Source: Paenibacillus xylaniclasticus (GTDB lineage: Bacteria; Bacillota; Bacilli; Paenibacillales; Paenibacillaceae). Taken from it: a stretch of DNA of 64,000 nt. This document shows positions 47,635-56,684 of the stretch, one piece after another. Below the pieces are notes generated by a model. It did not search any database. It was not told the DNA's origin and saw nothing but the letters and a program-made list of their open reading frames with translations. The stretch spans positions 186,001 through 250,000 of the forward strand of contig NZ_BIML01000004.1 in the NCBI RefSeq assembly GCF_004001065.1, in the 5' to 3' direction. The stretch's first letter is position 1. The number at the start of each line of letters is the position of its first letter. A program made the translations under genes and the position numbers.

Positions 47635-48888
47635 GTGAATAAATATACGCTTAGCAATGGCCTTCGCGTCGTCGTAGAGACGATACCAACCTGCAGATCG
47701 GTATCGTTAGGCATCTGGGTCAAAACCGGCTCGCGACACGAATCGATGCAGGATAACGGCATATCCCATTTCATTGAACATATGCTGTTCAAAGGTACTG
47801 AGCGACATACGGCGAAGGATATCGCCGATCTGTTCGATGGAATTGGCGGCAACGTTAATGCTTTTACGTCGAAGGAATATACTTGTTATTTCGCCAAGGT
47901 GCTGGATAATCATCTGCCGATTGCTGTTGACGCGCTTGCGGATATGTTCTTTCATTCCAAGCTGGATGAGGAGGAGCTTGCGAAAGAAAAGAACGTTATA
48001 TTAGAAGAAATTGCGATGTACGAAGATACGCCGGATGATAAAGTGCATGATGATGCTGCGCGTGCAGCATACGGCGACCATCCGCTTGCCTATTCGATAC
48101 TTGGATTGCAGGATCGATTGAAGGCTATGACAAGCGACGATTTGCGCTCCTATATGGGAAGACAATATCGAATAGACAATGTCGTGATCAGCGTCGCAGG
48201 CAATGTGGAAGAGCAAAGCTTGCTTGAGCTGCTGGAGAAGCATTTTGGATCGTTCCAAAATAGTGGTACGGTAGAGACGCTTGAATCTCCAAGATTCGAT
48301 GGCGGCTATTTGTTTTTTAAGAAGAAAACGGAGCAAAATCACATTTGCTTGACATTCCCGGGCTGTTCGATTGCTGATCCAAAATTGTATGCTATGGTGC
48401 TGCTTAATAATGCGCTTGGTGGAGGGATGAGCTCACGCTTGTTCCAAGAGATTCGCGAGAAGCGCGGTCTTGCTTATTCGGTTTATTCTTATCATACAGC
48501 GTTCGCGGATACGGGACTGTTCACCGTATATGCCGGAACGGCGCCCAAGCAGACGAAGGAAGTGCTTGACATTACGATGGACATACTGGGAGAGCTTTCG
48601 GTTAAAGGCTTGACGGAAGCGGAAGTGCAGCGCGGTAAGGAGCAGTTGAAAGGAAGCTTAATTCTAAGTCTTGAAAGTACGAGCAGTCGGATGAATCGGA
48701 ACGGGAAGAACGAGCTGATGCTTGGTCGACATTACACGCTCGATGAATTGCTGGAGCGGATCGATGAGGTGACGATGTCCGATATCGCCGATATGACGAG
48801 ACGGATGCTCAGCGTCCCATTTGCAGCTGCGGTAGTTGGAACGAATGACAATGCGGCGGCTAAGCTGAGGAGGGACCAGTTTGTATAA
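47635..48888 (+). CDS. mlpA: M16 zinc peptidase MlpA (YmxG)
   Basis: Insulinase/processing-peptidase family (417 aa). Inverted zinc motif H45-F-I-E48-H49 in GISHFIEHMLFKGT, with the third ligand region downstream (EEIAMYEDTPDDKVHD). C-terminal inactive half with GGMSSRLFQEIREKRGLAYSVYS. GTG start 6 bases after AAGGAGGA; an ATG 30 bases upstream precedes that site and is rejected. An extended -10 box (TGTTATAGT, 47541-47549) lies upstream. Confidence 0.93.
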   Translation: MNKYTLSNGLRVVVETIPTCRSVSLGIWVKTGSRHESMQDNGISHFIEHMLFKGTERHTAKDIADLFDGIGGNVNAFTSKEYTCYFAKVLDNHLPIAVDALADMFFHSKLDEEELAKEKNVILEEIAMYEDTPDDKVHDDAARAAYGDHPLAYSILGLQDRLKAMTSDDLRSYMGRQYRIDNVVISVAGNVEEQSLLELLEKHFGSFQNSGTVETLESPRFDGGYLFFKKKTEQNHICLTFPGCSIADPKLYAMVLLNNALGGGMSSRLFQEIREKRGLAYSVYSYHTAFADTGLFTVYAGTAPKQTKEVLDITMDILGELSVKGLTEAEVQRGKEQLKGSLILSLESTSSRMNRNGKNELMLGRHYTLDELLERIDEVTMSDIADMTRRMLSVPFAAAVVGTNDNAAAKLRRDQFV

Positions 48889-49324
48889 GGTACTGTTTAA
48901 GCGTCTGCCCGGCAATGAGGATGTAAAGCTGCCGGAACGGATGTCGGAATGGGCGGCAGGGTTCGATTTGCATGCGGCTGTCATCGAGCCGGTTACAATC
49001 TCGCCAGGCGAACGTAAGCTGATTCCGACCGGCTTCGCTATGGCCATGCCCGAGCAATTAGAAGCGCAAATCCGCCCGCGAAGCGGGTTAGCCTTTAAAC
49101 ACGGCATCACCTGCCTGAATTCGCCCGGAACGATTGACGCCGATTATCGCGGTGAAGTGAAAGTGCTGTTGATTAATCTTGGTCAAGAACCGTTCGTCAT
49201 TACTCGTGGTGAGCGTATTGCCCAGATGGTGTTTCAGACCGTCCCGGCTGTATCCATCTCCATTGCCGACGAGCTGCCGGATACGGTTCGCGGTGCAGGC
49301 GGCTTCGGCCATACAGGTGTATAA
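48881..49324 (+). CDS. dut: dUTP diphosphatase
   Basis: Trimeric dUTPase (147 aa) giving dUMP and keeping uracil out of DNA. Five motifs are present: AGFDLHA, RPRSGLA, GTIDADYRGE, RIAQMVF and the C-terminal P-loop-like GAGGFGHTG. TTG start, with GAGGAGGGA upstream inside mlpA; genes overlap by 8 bases. Confidence 0.95.
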   Translation: MYKVLFKRLPGNEDVKLPERMSEWAAGFDLHAAVIEPVTISPGERKLIPTGFAMAMPEQLEAQIRPRSGLAFKHGITCLNSPGTIDADYRGEVKVLLINLGQEPFVITRGERIAQMVFQTVPAVSISIADELPDTVRGAGGFGHTGV

Positions 49325-49337
49325 AAAAGATCATAAT

Positions 49338-49374
49338 GCACGTTCCGTTAAATATTCGGAACGTGCTTTTTTTT
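49338..49374 (+). terminator. Strong terminator after dut
   Basis: Perfect 10-bp stem GCACGTTCCG/CGGAACGTGC followed by eight T. It isolates the dipicolinate genes from the upstream operon. Confidence 0.95.
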
Positions 49375-49530
49375 ATGAAAGTTTGAAAGGGACTCTTGGG
49401 TTTGGCCAAGTGTAAATTTTGGCAATATGTGTCTGGGGATACACCAATCAAAACAATTTCATTCACCCCCTTATAGGCGATCGCATAAGATGCTCTATAT
49501 CTTATGAGCGCAGAAAGGAGTGAGGCCTTC

Positions 49531-50430
49531 ATGCTCACCGGCGTTCAAGTGCTGCTGATCGGAGGCGACGCCCGGCAGCTGGAAGTAATCCGTAAGCTAA
49601 CGGAGCTTGACGCCATGGTTACGGTGGTCGGCTTCGAAGGTTTGCATACGTCTCTGGATGGAGCTGTCCATGCTGAGCTGCGCGACGAGCTGTTCGATAC
49701 AGCAGACGCGCTGCTGCTGCCTGCTGTCGGGACCGATGACAACGGTCTGATCACGGCTGTATTCAGCGACAAGGAATTGAGGCTGACCGACGCACAGATC
49801 GCTCGATTGCCGAAACATGCAGCCGTATATGCGGGAATGGCGAAGCCATATTTGGTTCAGCTTTGTGCAAAGCACGACATTACACTGTTCGAGCTGTTCG
49901 AACGCGATGACGTTGCAATTTATAATTCCATTCCGACGGCTGAGGGTGCCATAATGATGGCGATTCAGAATACGGATATTACGATTCACGGCTCGAACTG
50001 CATGGTGCTCGGTATTGGCAGAACAGGCATGACGCTGGCCCGAACGCTTCAAGGATTAGGTGCAAAAGTAAAGGTCGGCGTAAGACGTGATGAGCACTAT
50101 GCGCGCGCTTGGGAAATGGGTTTTATCCCGTTTTACACTGACCGGCTGATGCATGAAGTTGGTAACATTGACTTGCTTTTTAATACAATTCCGACTATGA
50201 TTATCACAGCGCAAATTATTGCGAATTTGCCCTCCAGGGCGGTCATTATCGACCTTGCCTCGAAGCCCGGCGGAACGGATTTTCGGTTCGCTGAGAAGCG
50301 TGGCATGAAGGCGATGCTGGCACCCGGTCTCCCGGGCATCGTCGCGCCGAAGACGGCGGGACGAATCATAGCGGATTGCTTAAGTCAGCTTATTATGGAC
50401 AATGCGAAGCTATGGGGGGAGAGACCATGA
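49531..50430 (+). CDS. dpaA: Dipicolinate synthase subunit A
   Basis: Makes dipicolinic acid for the spore core, in the mother cell. N-terminal SpoVFA domain; Rossmann motif GIGRTGMTLARTLQGLGAKV (about 156-175). Length 299 aa, as in B. subtilis SpoVFA (297). The ATG 7 bases after AAAGGAGTGA is preferred to an ATG 27 bases earlier. I could not find a convincing sigma-K promoter in the preceding 150 bases. Confidence 0.95.
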   Translation: MLTGVQVLLIGGDARQLEVIRKLTELDAMVTVVGFEGLHTSLDGAVHAELRDELFDTADALLLPAVGTDDNGLITAVFSDKELRLTDAQIARLPKHAAVYAGMAKPYLVQLCAKHDITLFELFERDDVAIYNSIPTAEGAIMMAIQNTDITIHGSNCMVLGIGRTGMTLARTLQGLGAKVKVGVRRDEHYARAWEMGFIPFYTDRLMHEVGNIDLLFNTIPTMIITAQIIANLPSRAVIIDLASKPGGTDFRFAEKRGMKAMLAPGLPGIVAPKTAGRIIADCLSQLIMDNAKLWGERP

Positions 50431-51026
50431 ACTGGTCGGGGAAAACGGTCGGGTATGCTTTGACGGGGTCTCATTGCACGTTTGCTGAAGTGATGCCGCA
50501 CATTCAACGTTTTGTCGATCTTGGAGCGAATGTTATTCCAATAGCTTCACATACGTTGATGACGACGGATACGAGATTCGGCACATCGGAGCATTGGCAG
50601 TCGGAATTGAAACGAATTACCGGTAACGAAATTATTTCGACGATTGTTCAAGCTGAGCCGCTCGGGCCGTCGAAATTAATCGACGTGCTTCTGATCGCCC
50701 CATGCACAGGAAATACGACAAGCAGACTTGCGAACGCACTAACGGATAGTGCGGTGCTGATGGCTGCCAAAGCGCAGATGCGCAACGGCCGGCCTGTCGT
50801 GCTTGCGATTTCGACGAATGACGGTCTTGGATTGAATGCGGCTAACATTGCGAAGCTGCTTGTGGCGAAGAATATTTATTTTGTGCCATTTGGTCAAGAC
50901 AATCCCGAACAAAAGCCGAACTCCCTTGTTGCGCGTATGGATCTTGTTGTTGAAGCCTGCGAAGCTGCGCTTAACGGCAAGCAGCTCCAGCCGATGCTAA
51001 TTGAACGTTTTCAATATGGTGTATAA
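50427..51026 (+). CDS. dpaB: Dipicolinate synthase subunit B
   Basis: Flavoprotein-fold partner of DpaA (199 aa). Opens MNWSGKTVGYALTGSHCTF, with SELKRITGNEI and LIAPCTGNTTSRLANALTD typical of the family. GGGGGAGAG precedes the ATG, which overlaps the dpaA stop. An earlier in-frame start inside dpaA is rejected. Confidence 0.95.
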   Translation: MNWSGKTVGYALTGSHCTFAEVMPHIQRFVDLGANVIPIASHTLMTTDTRFGTSEHWQSELKRITGNEIISTIVQAEPLGPSKLIDVLLIAPCTGNTTSRLANALTDSAVLMAAKAQMRNGRPVVLAISTNDGLGLNAANIAKLLVAKNIYFVPFGQDNPEQKPNSLVARMDLVVEACEAALNGKQLQPMLIERFQYGV

Positions 51027-51329
51027 GTATTGACCAATTCAGGTTATTGAATATTCGTTATGTGTGCCGTTATGAATGCTATCGTTCCAGTACGTTGCTG
51101 AACGTTCGGTTCGCTGCATGATGGGCTGAACCCTAATGGAACGGTTGATGAGACTCCTGACAAGATGATTGTGTTTGTCGGAGGCTTGCCCTACTAAGCA
51201 TTTCATATCGTTTGACATATGTTTTATTCGTTAACAGTACAAAGTTGGAGTTAAGTACGACTCGAATACAGCAATAAGCTCCCGTCGCTAAGTTGTCCTG
51301 TTCTATTACTTCAATGGGGGACAGTCATC
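51027..51329 (+). other. 303-bp gap dpaB-dapG, lacking the asd gene seen here in B. subtilis
   Basis: No coding frame. There is a foldable three-arm element (51081-51145) and a lone TTGACA (51212-51217) without a clear -10. No terminator follows dpaB. B. subtilis has asd (aspartate-semialdehyde dehydrogenase) at this place; no remnant of it is recognisable. Confidence 0.6.
51081..51145 (+). ncRNA. Candidate three-way-junction RNA between dpaB and dapG
   Basis: P1 pairs ATCGTTCCA (51081-51089) with TGGAACGGT (51137-51145), one G-U pair. Inside are CGTT-GCTG-AACG (51093-51104) and GGTTC/GAACC (51108-51132). The geometry is a three-way junction. It matches no riboswitch I know (not lysine, not T-box). 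Confidence 0.35.
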
Positions 51330-52541
51330 ATGCGGATACTCGTCCAGAAATTCGGGGGCACCTCGCTTGCTACAGAGCAAGCGAGGGATTTCGTCGTTCG
51401 TCACATTATAAGAGAACGCGAGTTGGGTTATGCAATCGTAGTTGTCGTCTCCGCAATGGGGCGAAGCGGTGATCCGTACGCAACCGATACTCTTCTTGGG
51501 CTAATAGGCGATAACGTAGATTCGCTGCCTGCAAGAGAGAAGGATATGCTGCTTTGCTGCGGAGAATTAATTTCGGTAGCTGTTCTTTGCAGCAAGCTGC
51601 GTTCACTCGGAATTCCGGCATCTGGATTTTCCGGCGGAGCAGCCGGCGTTGTAACGGATTCATCTTTCGGGCAGGCGAGAATTGTAGACGTTAGAACCGG
51701 TTCGCTGCTTGATACACTTAAACAAGGCGAGGTTGCCATCGTGGCTGGCTTTCAGGGCCGGACGGAGCAAGGCGAACTGACGACGCTCGGAAGAGGTGGC
51801 AGCGATACGTCTGCTACAGCGCTCGGCGCTGCGCTGCATGCGGAGCGAGTCGATATTTATACCGATGTGAATGGTATTCTGACGGCGGATCCTCGCATCG
51901 TATCGGATGCGAAGCCGCTTTCAGTGGTTGGCTATGCGGAGATATGCAATATGGCAAGGCAAGGCGCTAAAGTGATTCACCCAAGAGCGGTTGAGATTGC
52001 CCAGCAGGCACGTATTCCGCTACGTGTTCGTTCCACCTTTTCTGAAGAAGAAGGGACACTCGTAACAGATGAACGGTTGCCTGCTGGCGGTACTGTTCAT
52101 GATAAACATGTGACTGGCATTGCGCATGTTGCAGGCGTCACCCAAATATCCGTTTATGCCCAAGAGGGGCAAGCGGATGTTCAGCTTCAAGTATTTCAAT
52201 CGATGGCTCGACACGGCATCAGCGTCGATTTTATTAATGTGACGCCGGGGGGAGCCGTTTACACGGTATTTGACCACGATGCACCGAAAGCGGTGCAGGT
52301 GCTTGGAAGTCTAGGGTATGTTCCAAAAATTATTAGTGGTTGTGCGAAAGTATCAGTAATCGGCGGAGGCATGAACGGCGTGCCTGGCGTCATGGCAAGA
52401 ATTGTAGAAGCGCTTGCCGAGTTGAGTATTCCGATTCTGCAATCAGCGGATTCGAATACGACGATATGGGTTCTTGTTCGGCAAGAGGATATGGCTGCAG
52501 CTTTACGAGCACTGCACGCCAAGTTTGAGTTACATCTATAG
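51330..52541 (+). CDS. dapG: Aspartate kinase I
   Basis: First step of the aspartate pathway (lysine, diaminopimelate, threonine, dipicolinate). Kinase core with VQKFGGTSL at residues 4-12 and TLGRGGSDTSATALGAAL; two ACT domains at the C-terminus (from about 265). Length 403 aa, equal to B. subtilis DapG, the diaminopimelate-sensitive isozyme. GGGGGACA precedes the ATG. Confidence 0.94.
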   Translation: MRILVQKFGGTSLATEQARDFVVRHIIRERELGYAIVVVVSAMGRSGDPYATDTLLGLIGDNVDSLPAREKDMLLCCGELISVAVLCSKLRSLGIPASGFSGGAAGVVTDSSFGQARIVDVRTGSLLDTLKQGEVAIVAGFQGRTEQGELTTLGRGGSDTSATALGAALHAERVDIYTDVNGILTADPRIVSDAKPLSVVGYAEICNMARQGAKVIHPRAVEIAQQARIPLRVRSTFSEEEGTLVTDERLPAGGTVHDKHVTGIAHVAGVTQISVYAQEGQADVQLQVFQSMARHGISVDFINVTPGGAVYTVFDHDAPKAVQVLGSLGYVPKIISGCAKVSVIGGGMNGVPGVMARIVEALAELSIPILQSADSNTTIWVLVRQEDMAAALRALHAKFELHL

Positions 52542-52629
52542 CGACAATGGCGGGACGAGCGAATTAGCCGCAAGTCCCGATTATACATTCAAATAAATTC
52601 GCGGTTTCAACGGAGCAGGAGGAATCGTC

Positions 52630-53490
52630 ATGGACTTTGGCAGATTAATTACAGCGATGGTAACCCCTTTCGATGCGGAGGGCGCAATCGATTGGGAAAC
52701 GACAGGCCGACTCGTCGACTATTTAATTGATGTACAGAAATCCGACAGTCTCGTTGTGTCAGGAACAACAGGAGAGTCACCAACGTTAACGGAGACGGAG
52801 AAGGAGCAGCTGTTCCGTTTCGTCGTCGAACGCGCAGGCGGAAGAGCTCGGATCATTGCCGGTACGGGCAGCAACGATACCGCTCACACGATCCACTTGA
52901 CGAAGCTCGCCGAAACGACTGGGGTAGACGGTATTCTGCTAGTAACGCCGTACTACAACAAACCGAGTCAAGAGGGCTTGTATCAGCACTTCAAAGCAGT
53001 GGCGCAGTCAACCAGGCTTCCAGTCATGCTCTATAACGTACCTGGACGTACCGGTATTAGTATGACAGCAGCGACGACGCTTCGCCTAGCAGAGCTTCCA
53101 AATGTCGTTGCAACAAAGGATTGCGCATCACTTGAGCAGCTAACAGAGATTTCTTCGAAAGCTCCTGCTCATTTCCGCGTATACAGTGGCGATGACAGCG
53201 TTACCTTGCCAGCAATTGCAGTCGGTGCATATGGCATCGTCAGTGTTTCCAGCCATATTATCGGCAGTAAGATGAAGGATATGATTGATGCTTACTTAAA
53301 TGGAGACGTTCGTAGGGCAGCCCAGCTACACGCTGAATGTCTGCCTGTATTCAAAGGCTTATTCGATTACCCGAGCCCAGCACCGGTCAAATACGCTTTG
53401 GCACTTAGCGGCCTGCCGGTCGGCGGCCTCCGTCTACCGCTCGTCGCATTGACGGATGCGGAAGGCGAATACTTGCGCCAACTTGTTTAA
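52630..53490 (+). CDS. dapA: 4-hydroxy-tetrahydrodipicolinate synthase
   Basis: Condenses pyruvate and aspartate semialdehyde toward diaminopimelate and dipicolinate. Schiff-base K163 in VVATKDC, catalytic Y135 in LYNVPGRTG, and GTTGESPTL. Length 286 aa. GGAGCAGGAGG precedes the ATG. With dapG and dpaAB it supplies the spore's dipicolinate. Confidence 0.97.
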   Translation: MDFGRLITAMVTPFDAEGAIDWETTGRLVDYLIDVQKSDSLVVSGTTGESPTLTETEKEQLFRFVVERAGGRARIIAGTGSNDTAHTIHLTKLAETTGVDGILLVTPYYNKPSQEGLYQHFKAVAQSTRLPVMLYNVPGRTGISMTAATTLRLAELPNVVATKDCASLEQLTEISSKAPAHFRVYSGDDSVTLPAIAVGAYGIVSVSSHIIGSKMKDMIDAYLNGDVRRAAQLHAECLPVFKGLFDYPSPAPVKYALALSGLPVGGLRLPLVALTDAEGEYLRQLV

Positions 53491-53522
53491 TCGGCAGTCA
53501 TAAGCCGATCTAAAGAGGGATT

Positions 53523-53575
53523 AAAACCGGTGCATCAGCCTCAAGCTTTGCTTGCTGGCTAAGCATCGGTTTTTT
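53523..53575 (+). terminator. Terminator after dapA
   Basis: AAAACCGGTGC/GCATCGGTTTT stem (one G-U pair), inner CAAG/CTTG arm, then a run of T. Confidence 0.9.
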
Positions 53576-53783
53576 GTTAATGGGGAAGTCTATAGCATAA
53601 GGCAATATTCGTTCACTTGTATTCCAGCTTTTGCATCATGTATAATGAAGTACAAGTGACTCGGTGCGGCAATTTAATAGTAATAAACCGAATAACGTGA
53701 GAGCGGCGTTCCACCTATTTCACCATATATTTGCTTACGAAGCTGATTACGCTTACGCAGAGCTTTAGGAGGTATAGATTCAT

Positions 53784-55463
53784 TTGTCGAAGAAGAATAA
53801 TCAAGATAAATTGTTGATCTTTGCGCTAGGTGGCGTTGGGGAGATCGGCAAGAATATGTATGCCATTCAATATGGCAATGATATCGTCATCGTTGATGCG
53901 GGCCTGAAGTTCCCGGAAGAGGACATGCTTGGCATCGATATCGTTATACCGGATATCTCATATTTGCTCGAGAACCGTGACAAGGTTCGCGGAATTCTCG
54001 TTACACATGGTCATGAAGACCACATTGGCGGCTTGCCATTCGTATTAAAGAACTTGAACGTACCGGTATTCGGTACGAAGCTGACACTCGGCTTAATTGA
54101 AGGGAAGCTGAAGGAGGCCGGCTTGCTCGGCGAGACGAAACGTATTCTCATTAATGCTGATTCGGTAGTGCCGCTCGGCTCGATTACGGCTACGTTCTTC
54201 AAGACGAATCACAGTATTCCAGATTCGCTTGGCGTCTGCTTGGATACGCCGGAAGGGCGAGTCGTACATACGGGCGACTTCAAGTTCGATCACACGCCAG
54301 TTAACAACGAATTTGCTGATCTGCAGCGTATTGCTGAGATTGGAAGAGAAGGCGTTCTGGTATTGCTATCGGATAGTACGAATGCGGAACGTCCGGGATA
54401 TACGCCTTCCGAAAGCATTGTAGGCGCTAACTTGGAAGAAATTTTCAAGAAAGCCACCCAGCGTGTCGTTATCGCGACATTCGCGTCAAACGTGCACCGT
54501 GTCCAGCAAGTCATTAATGCCGCAGCTGCAACTCGCCGCAAGATTGCAGTCGTAGGCCGCTCAATGGTGAACGTCGTATCTATTGCCGGTGAATTGGGTT
54601 ACTTGAACATTCCAGAAGGCATGATCATAGAGCCGGAGGAAGTAAACAAAATGGCGGCTGACCGCGTCGTCATTTTGTGTACAGGCAGCCAAGGTGAGCC
54701 AATGTCCGCTTTGACACGGATGGCGCGTTCGACTCACCGTAAGATCGATATTTTGCCGGGCGATACGGTAATTATCGCTGCAACGCCGATTCCGGGTAAC
54801 GAGCGACATGTAGGCCGTACAGTGGACGAGCTGTTCCGTCTCGGTGCTAACGTAATTTATGGACCAGGCTCCGTGTCGGGCGTTCACGTTTCGGGTCACG
54901 GCAGTCAAGAAGAACTGAAGCTGATGCTTAACCTCATTAGACCTAAGTTCTTTATTCCGATTCACGGGGAATACCGGATGCTTCGTTTGCATGCGCAGCT
55001 GGGTGAGGCTGTAGGTATTGAGCGTGAGAATATTTTCATCCTTGATAATGGCGACACGGTAGAATTCCAGAACGGAACCGCACGCAAAGGCTCGAAGGTA
55101 CCAGCAGGTAATGTGCTGATCGATGGACTTGGAGTAGGCGATGTAGGCAACATCGTGCTTCGCGATCGTAAACTGCTGTCGCAGGATGGCATTCTAGTCG
55201 TCGTCGTTACATTGAGCAAGCAAGACGGAACGATTTTGTCCGGTCCGGACATTATTTCCAGAGGCTTCGTCTATGTACGCGAATCGGAAGGTTTACTGGA
55301 TGAAGCGAATCGCATTGTCACCTCGACGCTGCATAAACTGATGAGCGACAATGTAAATGAATGGGCATCATTGAAGACGAATGTGAAGGATGCACTTGGC
55401 CGCTTCCTGTATGAGCAGACGCGCCGTCGTCCGATGATTTTGCCAATTATTATGGAAGTCTAA
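53784..55463 (+). CDS. rnj: Ribonuclease J
   Basis: Metallo-beta-lactamase/beta-CASP nuclease with endo- and 5'-3' exonuclease activity. The HGHEDH metal motif is intact (H75-H80), followed by GDFKFDHTP and the C-terminal IPIHGEYR. Length 559 aa. B. subtilis has the weakly active rnjB at this locus, in which this motif is altered; here it is canonical, so the enzyme should be catalytic. TTG start 10 bases after AGGAGGT. A TATAAT box (53641-53646) lies 138 bases upstream. Confidence 0.95.
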   Translation: MSKKNNQDKLLIFALGGVGEIGKNMYAIQYGNDIVIVDAGLKFPEEDMLGIDIVIPDISYLLENRDKVRGILVTHGHEDHIGGLPFVLKNLNVPVFGTKLTLGLIEGKLKEAGLLGETKRILINADSVVPLGSITATFFKTNHSIPDSLGVCLDTPEGRVVHTGDFKFDHTPVNNEFADLQRIAEIGREGVLVLLSDSTNAERPGYTPSESIVGANLEEIFKKATQRVVIATFASNVHRVQQVINAAAATRRKIAVVGRSMVNVVSIAGELGYLNIPEGMIIEPEEVNKMAADRVVILCTGSQGEPMSALTRMARSTHRKIDILPGDTVIIAATPIPGNERHVGRTVDELFRLGANVIYGPGSVSGVHVSGHGSQEELKLMLNLIRPKFFIPIHGEYRMLRLHAQLGEAVGIERENIFILDNGDTVEFQNGTARKGSKVPAGNVLIDGLGVGDVGNIVLRDRKLLSQDGILVVVVTLSKQDGTILSGPDIISRGFVYVRESEGLLDEANRIVTSTLHKLMSDNVNEWASLKTNVKDALGRFLYEQTRRRPMILPIIMEV

Positions 55464-55481
55464 CCTATTCCGAGCTATACG

Positions 55482-55527
55482 GATTCGGTTCCGCATTGAC
55501 AGTAATGCTGAGCCGAATCCTTTTTTG
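55482..55527 (+). terminator. Terminator after rnj
   Basis: GGATTCGGTT/AGCCGAATCC outer stem (one G-U pair) with inner GCAT/ATGC arm, then CTTTTTT. Confidence 0.92.
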
Positions 55528-55547
55528 TGCTTCCGGATGCAGCCTAA

Positions 55548-55576
55548 GTATATTCGTCGTCTCTTTTACCATACTA
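55548..55576 (+). promoter_or_regulatory. Sigma-G-type forespore promoter for tepA
   Basis: GTATA, 17-base spacer, CATACTA fits the sigma-G consensus (GHATR, 17-18, CATWMTA) at every defined position. It lies 40 bases before tepA and after a strong terminator. Confidence 0.7.
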
Positions 55577-55616
55577 TGATGAGCCCCATCTAGTGCATGT
55601 AAAGGAGTAAAGCACA

Positions 55617-56384
55617 ATGAATGATGAGTTTGATGATATGAGATCCGAGCAGCCAGAGACGACTCCAGCAGCAGACGAGAAGAGAAAAGCGGCCTCAGTC
55701 GTTGATACGATTACTCAGCTCGGGCAGACGTCTACACCGACGCCGAACGAGTCGAATATTTACTGTATGACGATCATTGGTCAAGTGGAGGGCCATCTCG
55801 TGCTTCCTCCGCAAAATAAGACGACCAAATATGAGCATCTTATCCCTCAGCTTGTTGCAGCAGAACAGAATCCGAAGATTGAAGGCATTCTAATCGTGCT
55901 TAATACAGTAGGGGGTGACGTTGAAGCGGGTCTTGCTATTGCCGAGATGATATCGTCGCTGACGAAGCCGACGGTGACGCTTGTTCTTGGGGGCGGGCAT
56001 TCGATTGGTGTGCCAATTGCGGTGTCGGCGAATCGTTCTTTTATAGCTGAAACGGCTACAATGACGATTCATCCGATTCGTTTGAACGGACTTGTCATTG
56101 GCGTCCCTCAGACATTCGAATATTTGGATAAAATGCAGGAACGGGTCGTAAGATTCGTGACTTCTCATTCGAACATATCGGAGAGACATTTCAAGGAACT
56201 GATGTTTAAGACGGGAGAATTGACCCGCGATATTGGCACAACCGTCATCGGGCCTGATGCTGTAAAATACGGGTTGATTGACGAGGTAGGCGGTATCGGT
56301 CAAGCGTTAGCTGCTCTCAATAAATTGATGGATGAGAGACGTACGCGTACGGGAGTTATGCCGAAGGGAGCGCTTCCTTCATGA
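55617..56384 (+). CDS. tepA: ClpP-like serine protease TepA (YmfB)
   Basis: ClpP/crotonase-fold peptidase (255 aa). Active-site Ser is S129 in [12 protein letters not shown] and His is H152 in MTIHPIRL. The N-terminal 45 residues are polar and variable. In B. subtilis the orthologue is made in the forespore and contributes to breakdown of small acid-soluble spore proteins in outgrowth, which agrees with the sigma-G-like promoter. AAAGGAGT precedes the ATG. Overlaps the next gene by 4 bases. Confidence 0.92.
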   Translation: MNDEFDDMRSEQPETTPAADEKRKAASVVDTITQLGQTSTPTPNESNIYCMTIIGQVEGHLVLPPQNKTTKYEHLIPQLVAAEQNPKIEGILIVLNTVGGDVEAGLAIAEMISSLTKPTVTLVLGGGHSIGVPIAVSANRSFIAETATMTIHPIRLNGLVIGVPQTFEYLDKMQERVVRFVTSHSNISERHFKELMFKTGELTRDIGTTVIGPDAVKYGLIDEVGGIGQALAALNKLMDERRTRTGVMPKGALPS

Positions 56385-56605
56385 CTCTATATACGAATAT
56401 GCCATTAGAGCTTGTGCTTGAAGGGATGAATGAGGAAAGAGAGCCATACGTTGAGATGGAAGTAGAAGGAGCCTTGCTGCAACTCGTACCACTAGCTCCC
56501 GGTATCGGCCGGGTTGTCAGGCTTGTACATGCACCGCTCCAGCATTATTTGAATCCTCGATTTCAGCCAGGGTCTATGATCGTTTACAGCCCGGCCTCTC
56601 CTTAA
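56381..56605 (+). CDS. ylzJ: YlzJ-like small protein
   Basis: 74-aa protein of unknown function: [15 protein letters not shown] at the start and [10 protein letters not shown] near the end fit YlzJ, which follows tepA (ymfB) and precedes spoIIIE in B. subtilis. ATG overlaps the tepA stop, and a GGGAGCG sits upstream. The terminator stem starts inside its last codons. Confidence 0.85.
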   Translation: MTLYTNMPLELVLEGMNEEREPYVEMEVEGALLQLVPLAPGIGRVVRLVHAPLQHYLNPRFQPGSMIVYSPASP

Positions 56606-56619
56606 GAGGTCGGGTTTTT
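56590..56619 (+). terminator. Terminator overlapping the end of ylzJ
   Basis: CCCGGCCTCT/AGAGGTCGGG stem (one G-U pair), CCTTA loop, TTTTT tail. The 5' arm encodes the last residues of ylzJ. Confidence 0.92.
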
Positions 56620-56654
56620 AGTCCTGTCGTTCAATAGGAACAATTGTCCACCTA

Positions 56655-56663
56655 TGATATAAT
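56655..56663 (+). promoter_or_regulatory. Extended -10 promoter element for spoIIIE
   Basis: TGATATAAT is a perfect extended -10 box, 22 bases before the spoIIIE start. No good -35 is present. Confidence 0.6.
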
Positions 56664-56684
56664 AATATATTAGAGGTGAGCAGG

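Noticed and set aside
48881-49324. dut as a sign of a prophage
   Set aside because: It sits in a conserved chromosomal neighbourhood (mlpA-dut-dpaA) with no phage genes around.
49375-49530. Sigma-K promoter for dpaA
   Set aside because: A CATA at 49494 has no AC element at the right distance, so no site can be supported.
51137-51160. GATGAG motif near the three-way junction, reminiscent of a hammerhead ribozyme core
   Set aside because: The full CTGATGA core and the partner GAAA segment are missing.
51027-51329. Lysine riboswitch or T-box before dapG
   Set aside because: Neither the lysine-riboswitch core elements nor a T-box sequence is present, and there is no terminator pair.
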